Source: Gliomastix tumulicola
Taxonomy: Eukaryota > Ascomycota > Sordariomycetes > Hypocreales > Bionectriaceae
Assembly: GCA_001599755.1 (NCBI GenBank)
Contig: BCHX01000002.1
Coordinates: 2,896,330 to 2,960,329, forward strand
Direction of reading: 5' to 3'
Length of the DNA stretch: 64,000 nt
Made by a program: the position numbers and the translations under genes. The notes beneath the pieces are model-generated. The model worked only from the letters and a program-made list of their open reading frames with translations, did not search any database and had not been told where the DNA came from. This document shows positions 33,347 to 44,544 of this stretch, piece by piece (the stretch's first letter is position 1; every line of letters begins with the position of its first letter).

Positions 33347-33374
33347 CTGACTGACTGACTGACTGACTGACTGA
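33347..33374. repeat. (CTGA)7 microsatellite
   Basis: Seven uninterrupted CTGA units lie shortly upstream of the YEA4 start codon, probably in the promoter or 5' UTR. Confidence 0.95.
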
Positions 33375-33456
33375 CTGCCTTGTCGTTGAATTGTGCGGCT
33401 CTTCCCCAGGTTCTGCCTCCCAACCACATGACACTCGTATTCGCCGCTCCGTCACG

Positions 33457-34945
33457 ATGAGCAAGGCCGTTTCTGCTGTGAAAGGGGACGAGGAGGGAAC
33501 CGACGCCAATGAGCTCTCCGGAGGCCGTTCGGCCTCGACTCAGGCCTCGTCATTGCCTACGATATCGACTGTCATGTCGCACACGGCTCCACCTCTCATC
33601 ACATCCGCAGTCATGCTAGCCCTGATCTTTGGCGGATGTTGCTCAAATGTATGTGTCCCAGAAACCGCGTCTTGGCTCTCTCTTCCTATGGCTTGTCTGT
33701 CTGCAAGGGGCGAGCCCAAAGCAGCGTAGATCTATCCGGAGGTCAGATGTGACTCGATCAAATGTTGACGCGACGAAAATGCAGGTATACGCCCTGGAGG
33801 CTATCATTAAGTGAGCAAGCTCCTACCCTTGCGAAACACTTTGTGGTATTCAGTGTTGCTGACCATCAACACAGCTTTGAGCCCTCAGCCGGTATGCGCG
33901 AGCTCCTCACATTTGCAGAGCGCCTAGTTGCTGACTTGTAGCTCAAAGGGACCCTCTTGACCTTTGTTCAATTCCTCTTCGTGGCCATCACGGGATACAT
34001 CGCACAGTTCGATGTCACCAGGCCGCCTTTCTATCTGACCCCAAACAAGGTGCCCATCCGTCGCTGGATGGTCAATATCGTCCTCTTCTTCAGCATCAAC
34101 GTGCTCAACAACCATGCCTTCAGCTATGACATCTCAGTCCCGGTTCATATCATCATCCGGTCTGGAGGAAGCATCACAACCATGGCCGCCGGGTATTTGT
34201 ATGGGAAACGATACTCTCGCATCCAAGTCCTTGCAGTCGTGCTCCTGACCATCGGCGTCATCCTGGCAGCATGGTCGGATGCCCAGGCAAAGGTACCCCC
34301 AATATTGAGCCGATGTCACACACCCTCTCCTGCTCCCCATGCTGACTGTCCCAGGGCAACACTCAAACAGAGTCCAGCACTGGAGCCAGCACTGGGCTTC
34401 TGATCCTCTTTGTGGCGCAAATCCTCTCTGCAATCATGGGTCTCTACACGGAAGCGACGTACCGTGAATACGGGCCGCAGTGGAGAGAGAATCTCTTTTA
34501 CTCCCACGCCCTCTCTCTCCCCCTCTTCGTCCCTTTCGCGTCTGCGATGTACAGCTCATACAGCAAGATGGTGGCAAGCGACACTCTAGACTTGCACACT
34601 AACATTCCGGGGGTCGGATACCTATTCGCACAGGCGCCCAGCCAGCTGATATTCCTGGTCACCAACGTGCTGACCCAGTATGCCTGCATCCGGGGGGTGA
34701 ACTTGCTGGCTGCCGTCTCAACAGCACTCACGGTCACCATCGTTCTCAACATCCGCAAACTCATTAGCTTGTTGCTGAGCATATGGCTTTTTGGAAATAA
34801 ACTGGCCCCAGGGACTCTCCTGGGAGCTGTTGTTGTGTTCAGCGCCGGAGGGCTGTACACATTTGGCTCCTCACCATCAAAACCGGCGGCGGTGTCACAA
34901 CAGAAGCTGGAACAAGTTCAGCCAGAGGCAAAGAAGGACGGGTAG
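33457..34945 (+). CDS. YEA4: UDP-N-acetylglucosamine transporter (Yea4/SLC35B type)
   Basis: Five exons (33457-33648, 33785-33810, 33875-33891, 33949-34292, 34355-34945) encode 389 aa with about ten membrane helices. It matches the Yea4/SLC35B4 nucleotide-sugar transporters of the ER/Golgi, which supply UDP-GlcNAc, for example for chitin and glycan synthesis. Family blocks: VYALEAIINFEPSAGTLLTF (built from exons 2-4), the RRWMVNIVLFFSINVLNNHA block, SVPVHIIIRSGGSITTMAAG, and GLYTEATYREYGPQWRENLF. Exon 3 is 17 nt. Exon 4 must start after AAAG at 33948; the earlier TAG at 33941 breaks the frame. The C-terminal tail is Lys/Gln-rich, possibly an ER-retrieval signal. Confidence 0.9.
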
Positions 34946-35623
34946 ATTATAGAGCTTCTGGTAGCTTATCTGGCCATCTGTACATTACGACCTGTAAACG
35001 TTCTGTTAGATCCTCCTACATATTACTAGTATAGAGCAGCGTCAGTCTATAGAGAATCGTCCTACTCCCATTAATTAATACCTTATTCTACCTTGCCTTA
35101 CCCGTTCACATATCAGCATTTACGCGACTGCCATGTTGTTTTGGATCTTCTTTATTTCTTTCTTTAGTCTTCACTTTCAGTCCTACACAAGAGATATTTT
35201 ACATCATCCCTTATGACCGGTCTTCTGCCTCACCAGGGTGTGAACCTGGAATATCCCTCCCGCGGACATATATGCATATATCGACCCCAGCTTCGCCTTC
35301 TCGGGTCACGCCAATATACGTTAACAATGCCGCCTTGTCTAGCTACGAATGTCCAACCGACCCGTACAGGACCGCGTTGGTCCAGGCCAGCCGTCATTCG
35401 TTTGTTGGACCAACTTGGCAGACAGCATGCTTGTAGCAACATCCAGGCCGCTATGATTGTCGTTCGCTGCCCGTATTAAAAAGGCTGACCTCGGCTCCGC
35501 GCTGACTGTTCAAGGAGGGAATTCATTCCGCATCGCCGTCGCCTCCGTCAAGTCTCCGGGGCGAATCACACTCACGGGATGCTCGCTGAAGGTCTTGACA
35601 GCAGAAGCCATCGTAGACGTGAA
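34946..35623. other. convergent 3' intergenic region
   Basis: About 680 bp between YEA4 and the PP2A subunit gene. Short frames near 35213-35669 have no splice or family support. An ATTACTAGTATAG word lies near 35022. Mostly 3' UTR sequence. Confidence 0.5.
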
Positions 35624-37434
35624 TCAGAGTGCTGAGAAGACAAAGAGCTATAGTAGTGGTCAGTCATAGTTTATCAAATGAGGGTCCAGCATCCGCAGGT
35701 TAGACGTACGTTATTGGTTGCGGCAATGGCAATGCTGTCTTCGAAGGGGTGCCAGCTCATGTGGAGAATCTTCTTGTTGAAGTCAATCTGATCGGCGTCT
35801 GTCTCCTTCCGCATCCTCTGGCCCTGGCCGCCAGGGCTGTTGGCCCGCGAGTTGTCCTTCTTGCTCCCGTTCGTGGCAGTTGGACTCGTCGACGAGTTGA
35901 TGGGTGTGGGAACTCCAATTTTCTTAGCCTTGAAGGCCGACTTGTCTGCCTGCAGCACCACCTCCGTCTCCTTCTCGGGATCTGATGGGTATATCATGAA
36001 GTTGTTGTTGTAGCTTCCCGTCATCACGTTCTTCGCATCGCCTGAGAAAACCACCTCGAACTTGTCGAAGATGCTGTCGTTTTCATAGGTATCGCACAGC
36101 CGCGGTCGCAAGTGTTCGTGTATCGGAATAGTTTTGATCGGCTGACGTTCCATGTTGACGTCCCAGATCTTCACTGTGAGGTAGTCTCGGGATAGAATGT
36201 ACCTCCCGTCGTAGGAGAAGCGGACATCCGATATCGATGAGATGATTTCGGAGAAGAACGATCTGGATGATGGATCCTCCTCTTGCTCGAAGACTATCGA
36301 GTGGGGTTAGCAGTGCTCATGAGTGAGGGGAGCGACCCTTCGGCGTCACGGAGTGACAACAGGTACAGGGAGCCCAGAATAATCAAAAAAAGAACAAAGG
36401 AAACTAACGCTTGGCGTGTTGATCGCAGAGCGCGCTCTCTCGCATGTCCGCAAGCTTGATCGTCCCCTTCGAGCTGGCGTACATGAACCAATTGCAGCTC
36501 TGCGGGTGGAATTCAGCCGCTGTGATGACCTCCGTAAGCTCCTCCATATTGGCCGGTTTGATGTCGACAATATTGAAACTCTGATCTTGGATGTTCAGGT
36601 TCCAGAGATTGATCCGTAGATCGTCGCTGCTGATGTAAGTCTCGCCATCGCTGTTGACGGAAATGCTGTTTATGTGGTAGGCATGCGCATTCGCATATGT
36701 TCGGCGCGGGACGGCTGCTACAACGGTGTCGTGGTGAGTCAAGCGAGGGAGTTTGAGGTCGGAGGCAGTCTTGAACGGGGAGTAGTTCGCCGGGCGAGGG
36801 GTACCGCCTCCTCCAGCAGGGTTGGCGGGGGTGACATCGTTTGACAAGTTGTTCTCGGCGACGACCTTGAGTGATTTCTCAAACACTTTCCAGAGCTTGA
36901 TCGTCTTGTCGTTCGTCGAGAGGAGATAGTGGGACGCGTTTTGCCGGCGGCACCACTTGATTTTGTTGATCTTCTCTTCGATCTCCAGGGACTTGAGGTA
37001 GTCGAACTCGGGCTCGTGGGACTGGAACTCCGTGTGGAACTTATACTCGCATGACTTCTTCTGCAAATCAGACGTTAACATTAGCATGAGGACTCGACAT
37101 AGAGGACTCGGGCGCTGCAGGGATACTGACTGTCTCGTTCCGCTCAAACAGCACCACACGACCACCTTTGTCGCCCGTGGCTAGGTAGTTGCCGGTATGA
37201 TCGAATTCAACCGTGGAGATGATATCCGCTGCAAGGGCGATGAGTTAGTAGAGCCCAGGCGAGGGTCGGGCGTTCGATGGGAAGCTTACCCTCAGTGATA
37301 TCCTCAACATCGCCCTTATCGCCGAAACATCTGTGTTTTGTTGTTGGTCGCAAACTCGGTGTGGATGCGAGGCGGGGATGGTTCACTTACTGCGTAAACT
37401 TCCACGTGGGGACAGTTGCTTCGCTGTCGACCAT
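35624..37434 (-). CDS. CDC55: protein phosphatase 2A regulatory subunit B55
   Basis: Six exons (37391-37434, 37290-37330, 37131-37228, 36409-37060, 35710-36293, 35624-35647) encode 480 aa. This WD40 propeller directs PP2A to substrates in mitotic control (yeast Cdc55, Neurospora rgb-1). The opening WKFTQCFGDKGDVEDITEAD is assembled from exons 1-3. Conserved blocks include GDKGGRVVLFERNE, EFQSHEPEFDYLKSLEIEEK, YHINSISVNSDGETYISSDD and EDPSSRSFFSEIISSISDVR. A fungal-type Ser/Gly-rich insert lies near the C-terminus. The last exon is only 24 nt and gives LFVFSAL-stop after NN, matching B55 ends. The exon 4 donor is GTTAGT. All joins are in frame. Confidence 0.94.
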
Positions 37435-38337
37435 ATTGGAAGGCAGTGGGAGTACTGGAGGTCAAGGAGGTGAAGAATATTCGGGGGACGTTCGACCTGC
37501 GGGAGGAGAGGCAAGGCTGGATGTGGTGGCGGAGACGTGAGGTTTGGATGCGTGATGTGGGCGATGATGTGGGCGATGATGCAGGCTAGGGCGGGCGGTG
37601 CGGATACAGGGAGGAAACAGGCAGAAGGATCAAGGGAATGGAAGCAAAGCAGAACAGAGAGCGGTCGCTGGTATTAAGAAGATCGTGAGCGTGACTGCTT
37701 GGAAGTTGCGTAGTCCTGAAGTGGGCGTCGAGGTGGGAGCGAAGGATAAGGTAATGTAATCGGGGCACGCCTTTGTGTACGGAGGGGAGAAGAATTGGGT
37801 AAAAGTATAAGGTACCTGACAGAGCGCCCCTGCGCAGTGTCGGTACCTAACAAGCTGACAGCTCCAGATAAGATTAGGTAACCACCAGAGATCACACTGA
37901 ATTGAGTGAGAGTCCACTTTAATATTCAGCTTTAACACGCTAAATAATGAAATATATAAGTGTAAAATATTATAAATATAGTATAAATATATTTTATATA
38001 ATAATAAATATATATATTAAATATTATAAATAATATTAATATTCTTTTTTTTAAAAAAAAAAAATCTTTATTAAGAAAATTGTTTATTATATCTTTAAAA
38101 TTTAATATATTGTTCTTTTCATAAGGGTCAGGCTTATTCTTTAGGCAGCTATGTGGCTTATGAATACATAGGTCGCAATGTGGAGGACAATACGTCAATG
38201 AAAGATCACATGGAAAGCCCACGGCAGGCGTCCTTGCAAGGCCAGAACCAACGAACCCCTCATTCAGCGACCCCCCCAACTGCCAACCAGCTCGTCCGCG
38301 CACCGTGCCTCGATACAACGGGAAAGCCTCGCCCGCC
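37435..38337. other. intergenic region containing an AT-rich island
   Basis: About 900 bp upstream of both flanking genes (divergent). The PP2A-side 480 bp are ordinary promoter sequence. An AT-rich island occupies ~37915-38130, and ~200 bp of normal sequence leads to the next start codon. Confidence 0.55.
37915..38130. repeat. 0.2-kb AT-rich island, RIP-like
   Basis: Nearly pure A/T sequence with TATA and TTTAAA runs, sharply set off from GC-rich flanks. Composition matches the block at 1-1185. No coding potential; a minus-strand frame through it reads only Ile/Tyr/Phe runs and is spurious. Confidence 0.75.
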
Positions 38338-39069
38338 ATGTCCGCATTGACGGCAGACAAGGGGGAGTCGAGCCGCAACGCAGGGCCGTCGGATCAGTCT
38401 CGAGAAGTGCACCTCAGGCAGCACCACCCCGCAGCAGGGCCCGGGTCCAGCTTTCGAACAGCAGATGGATCGCAGGAGGCAACGGCCCCAGAGGAGCCGC
38501 ACCCCTTCTCTGGATTCGTGAATCAACCGAGTTCCTTGCCTTTAGCAAATGCCACGGAGCCGGTCCGCACTGGAGGAGGTGGTGCATTCTCTAACACTCA
38601 AGCTGCAGATGGCTCGGCGGTTGTCGACCTTCTCTCGCGATGGGACGATAGCGATACCCTGCCGCTAGAGGCGGATCTCGATCAGGATGTGTCCCCGGAC
38701 ACCGTCCAGAGCTTACGAGCCGCTCTCTTCTCGACAAGCGACCACACGCGTCCCGTACAGTGGGACAGTCTTCTCAACTTGACTCCTGACTATGTCTTGA
38801 ATCCGACTGAGGCATCGAGCGAGGCCGAGCTACATTTTGGCACTAGTGATGGCCAGGCGGTGAGGGAAGGATGGTACCAGCAATGGGAACAGGTCCTCTC
38901 TGCCTACACCGACCAGGTCTGGGGCGACTTGCTCCCGCTAGCTGTAGAGGCTCGGCGGGAAGTCGACGAGCTCTCTCAGCACCCCCCCGACGCTGAAGCC
39001 CACGTCCCCAAAGCGTTGAATCGATTAAGAATGATCCTCGCACACATACAAAGGTCGGGCGGCCAATAG
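38338..39069 (+). CDS. uncharacterised fungal protein
   Basis: Intronless frame of 243 aa from the ATG at 38338; the frame stays open upstream to 38305 but without an ATG. The first ~100 residues are Ser/Pro/Gly-rich and disordered. The second half is acidic and folded-looking: VVDLLSRWDDSDTLPLEADL, DHTRPVQWDSLLNLTPDYVL, a Trp-containing segment GWYQQWEQVLSAYTDQVWGD, and a helix LPLAVEARREVDELSQHPPD. I recall similar Trp-rich C-terminal regions in other Sordariomycete hypothetical proteins but know no function. It starts ~200 bp from the AT-rich island, so it may be poorly expressed or lineage-variable. Confidence 0.6.
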   Translation: MSALTADKGESSRNAGPSDQSREVHLRQHHPAAGPGSSFRTADGSQEATAPEEPHPFSGFVNQPSSLPLANATEPVRTGGGGAFSNTQAADGSAVVDLLSRWDDSDTLPLEADLDQDVSPDTVQSLRAALFSTSDHTRPVQWDSLLNLTPDYVLNPTEASSEAELHFGTSDGQAVREGWYQQWEQVLSAYTDQVWGDLLPLAVEARREVDELSQHPPDAEAHVPKALNRLRMILAHIQRSGGQ

Positions 39070-39483
39070 AGCTACAGCTAATCAAACATAGAATCCACAC
39101 ACAAAAAGAAAGAAAAAACATGATAATGATAGCCTGACGGACATCCGAAGGGCACTCTTATTTGTTGTTGTTGCCATTGTTTACTTGCATCAGCAGAAGT
39201 ACAAGGTATCCACCAGTACTTGTTTGCGATAGTGGATGACCCAGCAGCTCCATCAAAAGTCAGGGGCACACGAGTAACCGCTTAGTGCGTCTTAGGTATT
39301 GTCCAATGGTGGTACCAAGATTGCCATCGACCTTCCGTCGGCCGGGACCGAGTCCACTTCGGGTTCCCAACAACTGACCTTACCGCCCGTGCCAACACAT
39401 CATTGTTTTGCTCACTTACGCTCTGCGGTTCCTACGATAGCTTCTTGCAAACAGCATCTAGCCACGAGATACTACCAGACAGA
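39070..39483. other. short intergenic region
   Basis: About 410 bp between two + strand genes, with a short A-rich tract (39103-39120) after the upstream stop codon and no other feature. Confidence 0.5.
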
Positions 39484-40241
39484 ATGGTTTGGCGACTCGA
39501 AGTCCTGCCGCTATTCCTGGGCTATGGACCGATCCTGGTCGCAGCCTCTCGGCAACCGCTCGCAACATACACACCGACGCTCGATTCTCTCGTGGCCAGG
39601 GAAGAATGCCCGGGAGATACCTATCGATGCGCCGCATCGTTAGGTCCCGTCTTCAGCGACATCTGCTGTCCGTCGGGTCAGCTCTGCGCTCTCGATAACA
39701 ACAACAGTCCCGCCTGCTGTCCGTCTGGGTGCGTAGCATCTACGGTCCCCTCGTTTCCATAACCGCGCGCCAAGGAAATACTGACCATACTGTGTACAGC
39801 GCCGTTTGTACAGGAACCGCACCCTCACAGCCCGGCGCCAACCCGACCCAAGCCACTTCGTTCGTCCAAAACGACTACTTTTCGTTCCCTTACGCCATGA
39901 CCTCCTTTGACAACAGTGCGGCATGTGCCTCTGCGATAGGCGCATGCTCCGACAACTTCAACGTTTGCACCGCCCGGCTGGGAGGCGCCGGTGACGGGTT
40001 GGCTGTTACAATCGAAGTCCCAGGGGGCGGCGGTGTGACAGTGACGGGTGCCGCGAGTAATGTTGGCACCTCGGGGCCATCGATCTGTTCGTCCCTGAGC
40101 TCAGAGGCATGCAATCATCTTGCCGCCACCCCTTGCGAGCTGTACAACGACGATTCGGGCTCAGTGAGAACGCGTGGCTCAATCACCAGCCTGGCGGTCC
40201 TGGCTATTGCTGGCGGTGTGGCTGCGGTATTGATTGGATGA
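39484..40241 (+). CDS. GPI-anchored Cys-rich surface protein
   Basis: Exons 39484-39728 and 39800-40241 encode 228 aa. The N-terminus is a signal peptide (VLPLFLGYGPILVAA). A compact Cys-rich domain follows, with the pattern CPGDTYRC, DICCPSGQLC and ACCPSGAVC, typical of small fungal cell-surface proteins. A Gly/Ser/Thr region with further Cys residues (SAACASAIGACSDNFNVC, CSSLSSEAC) leads to a C-terminal hydrophobic tail (LAVLAIAGGVAAVLIG) that fits GPI attachment. The splice completes the CCPSG-AVC motif in frame. Role unknown: wall protein or secreted surface factor. Confidence 0.75.
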
Positions 40242-40821
40242 ACATGGCTTGGGTTTCGTCTATTGGGGACACTACACATCGTTGTCAAATGTCCGTGGCT
40301 TGAGCCCCCCTCTACGATACTGAGCCTGGGTCACTACGCTATGTCCATGTGTACACGTCATCCTCTCGATCTTGGACTCGAGGTCTGTCCGTGCCATTTT
40401 CTGGCCATAGCCTCCGACTGGAGTTGCTTGCGGGGTCGCTCAGACTTGATCGTGTTCCCGCAGGAAGAGCACACAGAGCCTCGGGATCATTGCCCTATAC
40501 GAGGGTTCTACCTGCTCGCGCAGCCGGGACCTTACTTGGTACGAGCATGTGGTGTGGGAAGGTTTAGTGTCATCAGTGCGAAACAGCAACACGAATGAGA
40601 CGGCTACGATCAAGTAGCTGGGGGTAGAACGTCACGTTCCACCGGTATCCCGAGGCTCGGTGCAACATCACGGGCTCCCAGAAACACGATCTTCCACATC
40701 GCAGGTGCTAGTTTCGCTCAGGGGACTAAATACAACAGGTACCATCTCTCTTGCTTAATGTCCATGCCTTGCCCCTGCCCTAGAACCGCTTAGCTCGGGA
40801 GTAGTTGTCGAGAAAGCCAGT
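40242..40821. other. convergent 3' intergenic region
   Basis: About 580 bp between the GPI protein gene (+) and MSH5 (-). A 111-aa + strand frame (40263-40598) lacks any recognisable feature and is probably chance. Confidence 0.5.
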
Positions 40822-43806
40822 CTACTCGGCCCCGCGACCATGCCCTTCAAGCATATCTGAGTCGAGTTGCAGGATAGTCTTCAATGTCTCTCGGGCATCG
40901 TTACCTCCATCAAATTTAGCATCTAGGCACTTGCGGGCAACTTCCTCTGCTTCCTGGAGCCGATTCGTCTCCTCGGTCGAAAGCTCTGCACAGGCTGCCC
41001 GTATGTCTTCATTCTGGCTCAACAGATGAGAGAGAGATTCGGCCCGTGACACAACCTCAGCCGGGACACCATTCAGTGCCGCACACTGGGTCCCGAAGCT
41101 CGAACAACTCGGGCCCCACGCGAGTTTATACAGATAGGTGTGGCGGTTTTGAGTACACCCGTCAACAGGAGCAGCCTTCACATCCATATGCGCCAGTCTC
41201 AGACCCGGCAGACCATCGATATACCCGCCTCCGAATAGTTCATGGAAATGCGTAGCTATGAGCAGACGAGGTCCGCCAGCTTCCGGAGACAGAAAATGGT
41301 TAAGCATGGCTGCTAAAAGCCCTGCACCGTCGTCGTTGTTGGTCCCCTTTCCGAACTCATCGACAAGCAACAAGCTCCGTGGCGTCGAACATCTTATAGC
41401 CTGTGATACTTGTCTCAAATCGATGGCAAATGCACTCTCGTTCCGAGACACAGTCTCTTTGGTCGACATGCGCGTGAGGATTTTGTCTGTCAGACCGATC
41501 CGAGCCTCATCTGCCGGGACATAACTCCCGATATGTGCCAGAAAGACAATGATCGCCGTCTGTTTGAGATAGATGCTTTTGCCCGAGTGGTTTGGACCCG
41601 TCAAGAGTAGTGCCTGCGGAATTTGGGAGCCTGGCTCCTTTTCCATGGACATATTGTATCCTGACGCAATGTGACAGTCGTTGGGCACGAAGGATTCAAC
41701 CAGGAGCTCCTGTAGAGGATGACGGCCATTCTTGATGGCTATCGTACTGGTCTCCGTAATCTGAGGCGGAACCCAGCCATATCTTTGTGCCCCAACAGCC
41801 AGAGCTAAGATGGCATCAAACTGGCCGCATAGGTCGGAAATCTCCAAGAGCATCGTCTCGTGCTCTAGGATGTGTCCAGCAAGAAGATGGATTAACTCAA
41901 CCTCTCGGTCTGCCATGGTTAGCCAAAACTCCGGGGACGGTAGGATAGACCACAAACCTCCAATAGCATTCCATGTGCCACCGTACCGCTCATCAAGCTG
42001 CCTGAGATACTTATTCTTATAGCATACTGATCCTTCAGCGGCGAACATCCTCTCCCATGATCCACCTTGTCGATCCTGAACGTCAAAATGATACGCCCCA
42101 GTGACTGGATCAGGCTCAACGACGAAGAGAAATCCTAGCTGAGGAAAAAATGTACAAGACTGGATTCGGTTGCGCGCTTCCCGAGGAAGATACTCGCTGC
42201 ACACCTGGACAGCTTCATCAGCATAAGCATGCATTTGTGCATGCTGGTGAAAAAGCTCATCGAGAAGTCTATCAACTCCCCGTTTGATCGCTAGAGTGTT
42301 TCGCATCTTCGAACTCTCGAAATCTATTGTGCGATTGATTGAATCTCCGATGTTCATGAGGACTGACGGGTCGATCGTGGCCACGAGCTATTAAATGTCA
42401 GTCAGAGCCACCTTATTGAAATTAAAATATCAAGATAGAGCACACAACATACCTTGGAGAGTGTCGGGATATGTTTGGCATCAGAAAAATCATCCACCAG
42501 GTCACGCAGAATCAAAACCTGGGCAGCGAATCCCCTGATGGTCGCCCAGACGCTTCGGTCAAGCGACACGCCTGAAGCAGGCAAGTTGACGCCCTTTTGC
42601 AAATGCGTTATAGCCAACTTTACACTCTTCACCTTGCGCAGGATGATCCCAGCGTGCTTCACCAAATCGGAATTCTCTGGCCGGAGCAGCAGCGAAATCG
42701 AGCGCTGTCTCTCCATTATGATACTCGCCTTCAGCGTAGGACGGAGAAACATTTGCCGTAGCGAGCTTCGCCCCTGAGGGGTACAGGCAATCCTATGGAA
42801 TAGTCCATAAACCGAGAGACTCTCCTTGGAGCTGGTGCTGCTAGAGTCAACTCCCCAAGTCTGGCAGTTGGGATGGAGCTCAGCCTGCACGATCTGCAAG
42901 GCCTGCATGGCCTCCGCGCTGATGAACATGTAATCTGAAATAGAAAACATTTTCAGAGACGCGACGTGAAACACGAACTCAGCACGTTGACCATCTGGCA
43001 GGAAGCCTACTGAGCGACGCCGATGCAGATCACCTAAGATGGCGCCTGCGCAGTTAATCTGTTGCAAAGAGTGAGCCTCGCACCTAACGAGCAACCCACC
43101 GAGGTCAACAAACCGAAGCATGGCTCTCCATGTCAACATATGAGCCACATCGTAGGAGTCTTATGTTAAGTGGCTCCCTAGCATTGCCCAGTGCACCGTC
43201 CTCTCCATCAGCAGGCATCGAGTCATTCGAGGTTGATATTAAGACTCTCATTGGCTCAAGATCATCGAACTCGAGTTTGGCAAGTCTCTCACGAGCAGAC
43301 CCAAGGGAGAAATCTTGCGACCCCAAGGCGCGGAGGTTGAAGCTCGCAGACTGATCATCTGGTTTAGAAGTTAGCGAACTGGACAACTCCGAGCTCCCTG
43401 CCTAGAAAGTTAGGGTTGGAGCGGGTGACATACCTAACTCAGATTCAGCTTTTCTTTCGAGGAAGTCGAGGAGAAACTTTGGTGTCCTGCCCGAGACTAA
43501 TAGAGTGGTCGGCGTGACATGATGGATCAGTTGTTCTGCAATGTCTAGGCCAGCCATGGGAATATCCTCCGATAGGTACAGAGTGCTGTCTCTTGTGCTG
43601 AAGTAGGCGCAACCCAACGAGGACTTGTCACCTGCATGAAGGGCCATGATGACCTCGTGGACAAGCTCTGGCTCCTGATATAGCTGGTCTGGGGGTGAAG
43701 CTGGCCTTTCTGCGCTGTTCTGGTCTCGTAGCGTACTAGGCTCGCGGATTCGCGACCTCGATCGCGCCAGCAGACTGTCTGTCATAGACTGCTGCGGCGA
43801 ATTCAT
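40822..43806 (-). CDS. MSH5: MutS homologue Msh5 (meiotic crossover factor)
   Basis: Four exons (43434-43806, 43114-43397, 42453-43058, 40822-42387) encode 942 aa. Msh5 pairs with Msh4 to stabilise recombination intermediates in meiosis; it does not do mismatch repair. The ATPase core has GPNHSGKS (685-692) followed by IYLKQTAIIVF, then SRNESAFAIDLRQVSQAI, the Walker B LLVDEFGKGTNNDDGAGLLA and the ATHFHELF motif. The SIYLKQ, FGKGTN and INLRLLR-like blocks fit Msh5 better than Msh4. The N-terminal mismatch-binding domain with its Phe-x-Glu motif is absent, as in the family. The splice at 43114/43058 gives SHASINCAGAIL in frame; reading through gives a stop. Confidence 0.9.
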
Positions 43807-44544
43807 CCTGTCTCCCTTGGTGACGAAGCTAGGGGGGAAAGGGGTTCGAAATAGAGAAGCAGAGGGAGATGCAAGGGATCAAGAGCGGCGTGCGAGACTG
43901 AGAACTTGAAATCACGGACGGGTGCCAGATCTTTCAGCTATCCAGTCTTGCCCAGAATCAGCAGGCGCTATCCGGTTAGGATCGTAGCACTGCCTTCCTC
44001 AACTTCGCAAGGTTTATAGGTGTCGATCAATCAAGGTAGGAGCGACTCTCTGCTTGGGCAGGTAGGCAGGTGCGCCTCTCCTCTGCAGAGAGCTCCTTCC
44101 TTTCAGCGTCCAAGACCCCAACCCATGTGGCATCATTACCTCATCTTGCCCAATGCTGTCTATTCTCATCACATCAAAACATTAAGTACTACTAGTAGTA
44201 GGTATTGTAAAGACCAGGCAGAAGGAAGTGGAACAGATAAATTAATAAATACGAATCCATGCTGTGTATGGCCAAGGCCAGATAAAATAAAATGTATAAG
44301 GTAGTTTGGTTAGGAACTCACTTTGCGCCACATAAAAGGCAGAAAGAGAACATCCATGCTGCCAGCCTCCTTTTACGCAGGCAAAGACCCGGAACTCTTC
44401 TTCCAAAACTAGAAAGCGATACTGTCCCTTAAACACCCGGAAACATGCTTTCTCGATACCTATAGAGAACGACGAAAAGACAAAACTAAACTGTTGGGGC
44501 GAATGAGACACGGGTATAGACCAATACCAAATAGTAGCGCCCTC
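43807..44544. other. MSH5 promoter and HMG-gene 3' region
   Basis: About 740 bp between two minus-strand genes. One exact AGTACTACTAGTA lies at 44185-44197. The part next to the HMG gene stop is A/T-richer, with AAAATAAAAT near 44284. No gene seen. Confidence 0.5.

Larger units (their letters stand above)
32609..33456. promoter_or_regulatory. divergent promoter AMD1 / YEA4 with two tandem repeats
   Basis: An 848-bp region. It carries three 11-bp units of GGAGACGCGCT and variants (33148-33180) and seven CTGA units (33347-33374), the latter ~85 bp before the YEA4 start. No coding frame is supported. Confidence 0.6.

Noticed and set aside
37932..38378. 148-aa minus-strand frame through the AT-rich island
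   Set aside because: Half of it is Ile/Tyr/Phe/Lys homopolymer-like sequence from AT-rich DNA, so it is not a plausible protein.
40263..40598. 111-aa + strand frame after the GPI protein gene
   Set aside because: No motif, no signal peptide, and it sits in a convergent 3' region.
43830..43850. GGTTCGAA word as a tRNA B box
   Set aside because: No matching A box, acceptor stem or cloverleaf could be drawn around it; no tRNA was found anywhere in the window.
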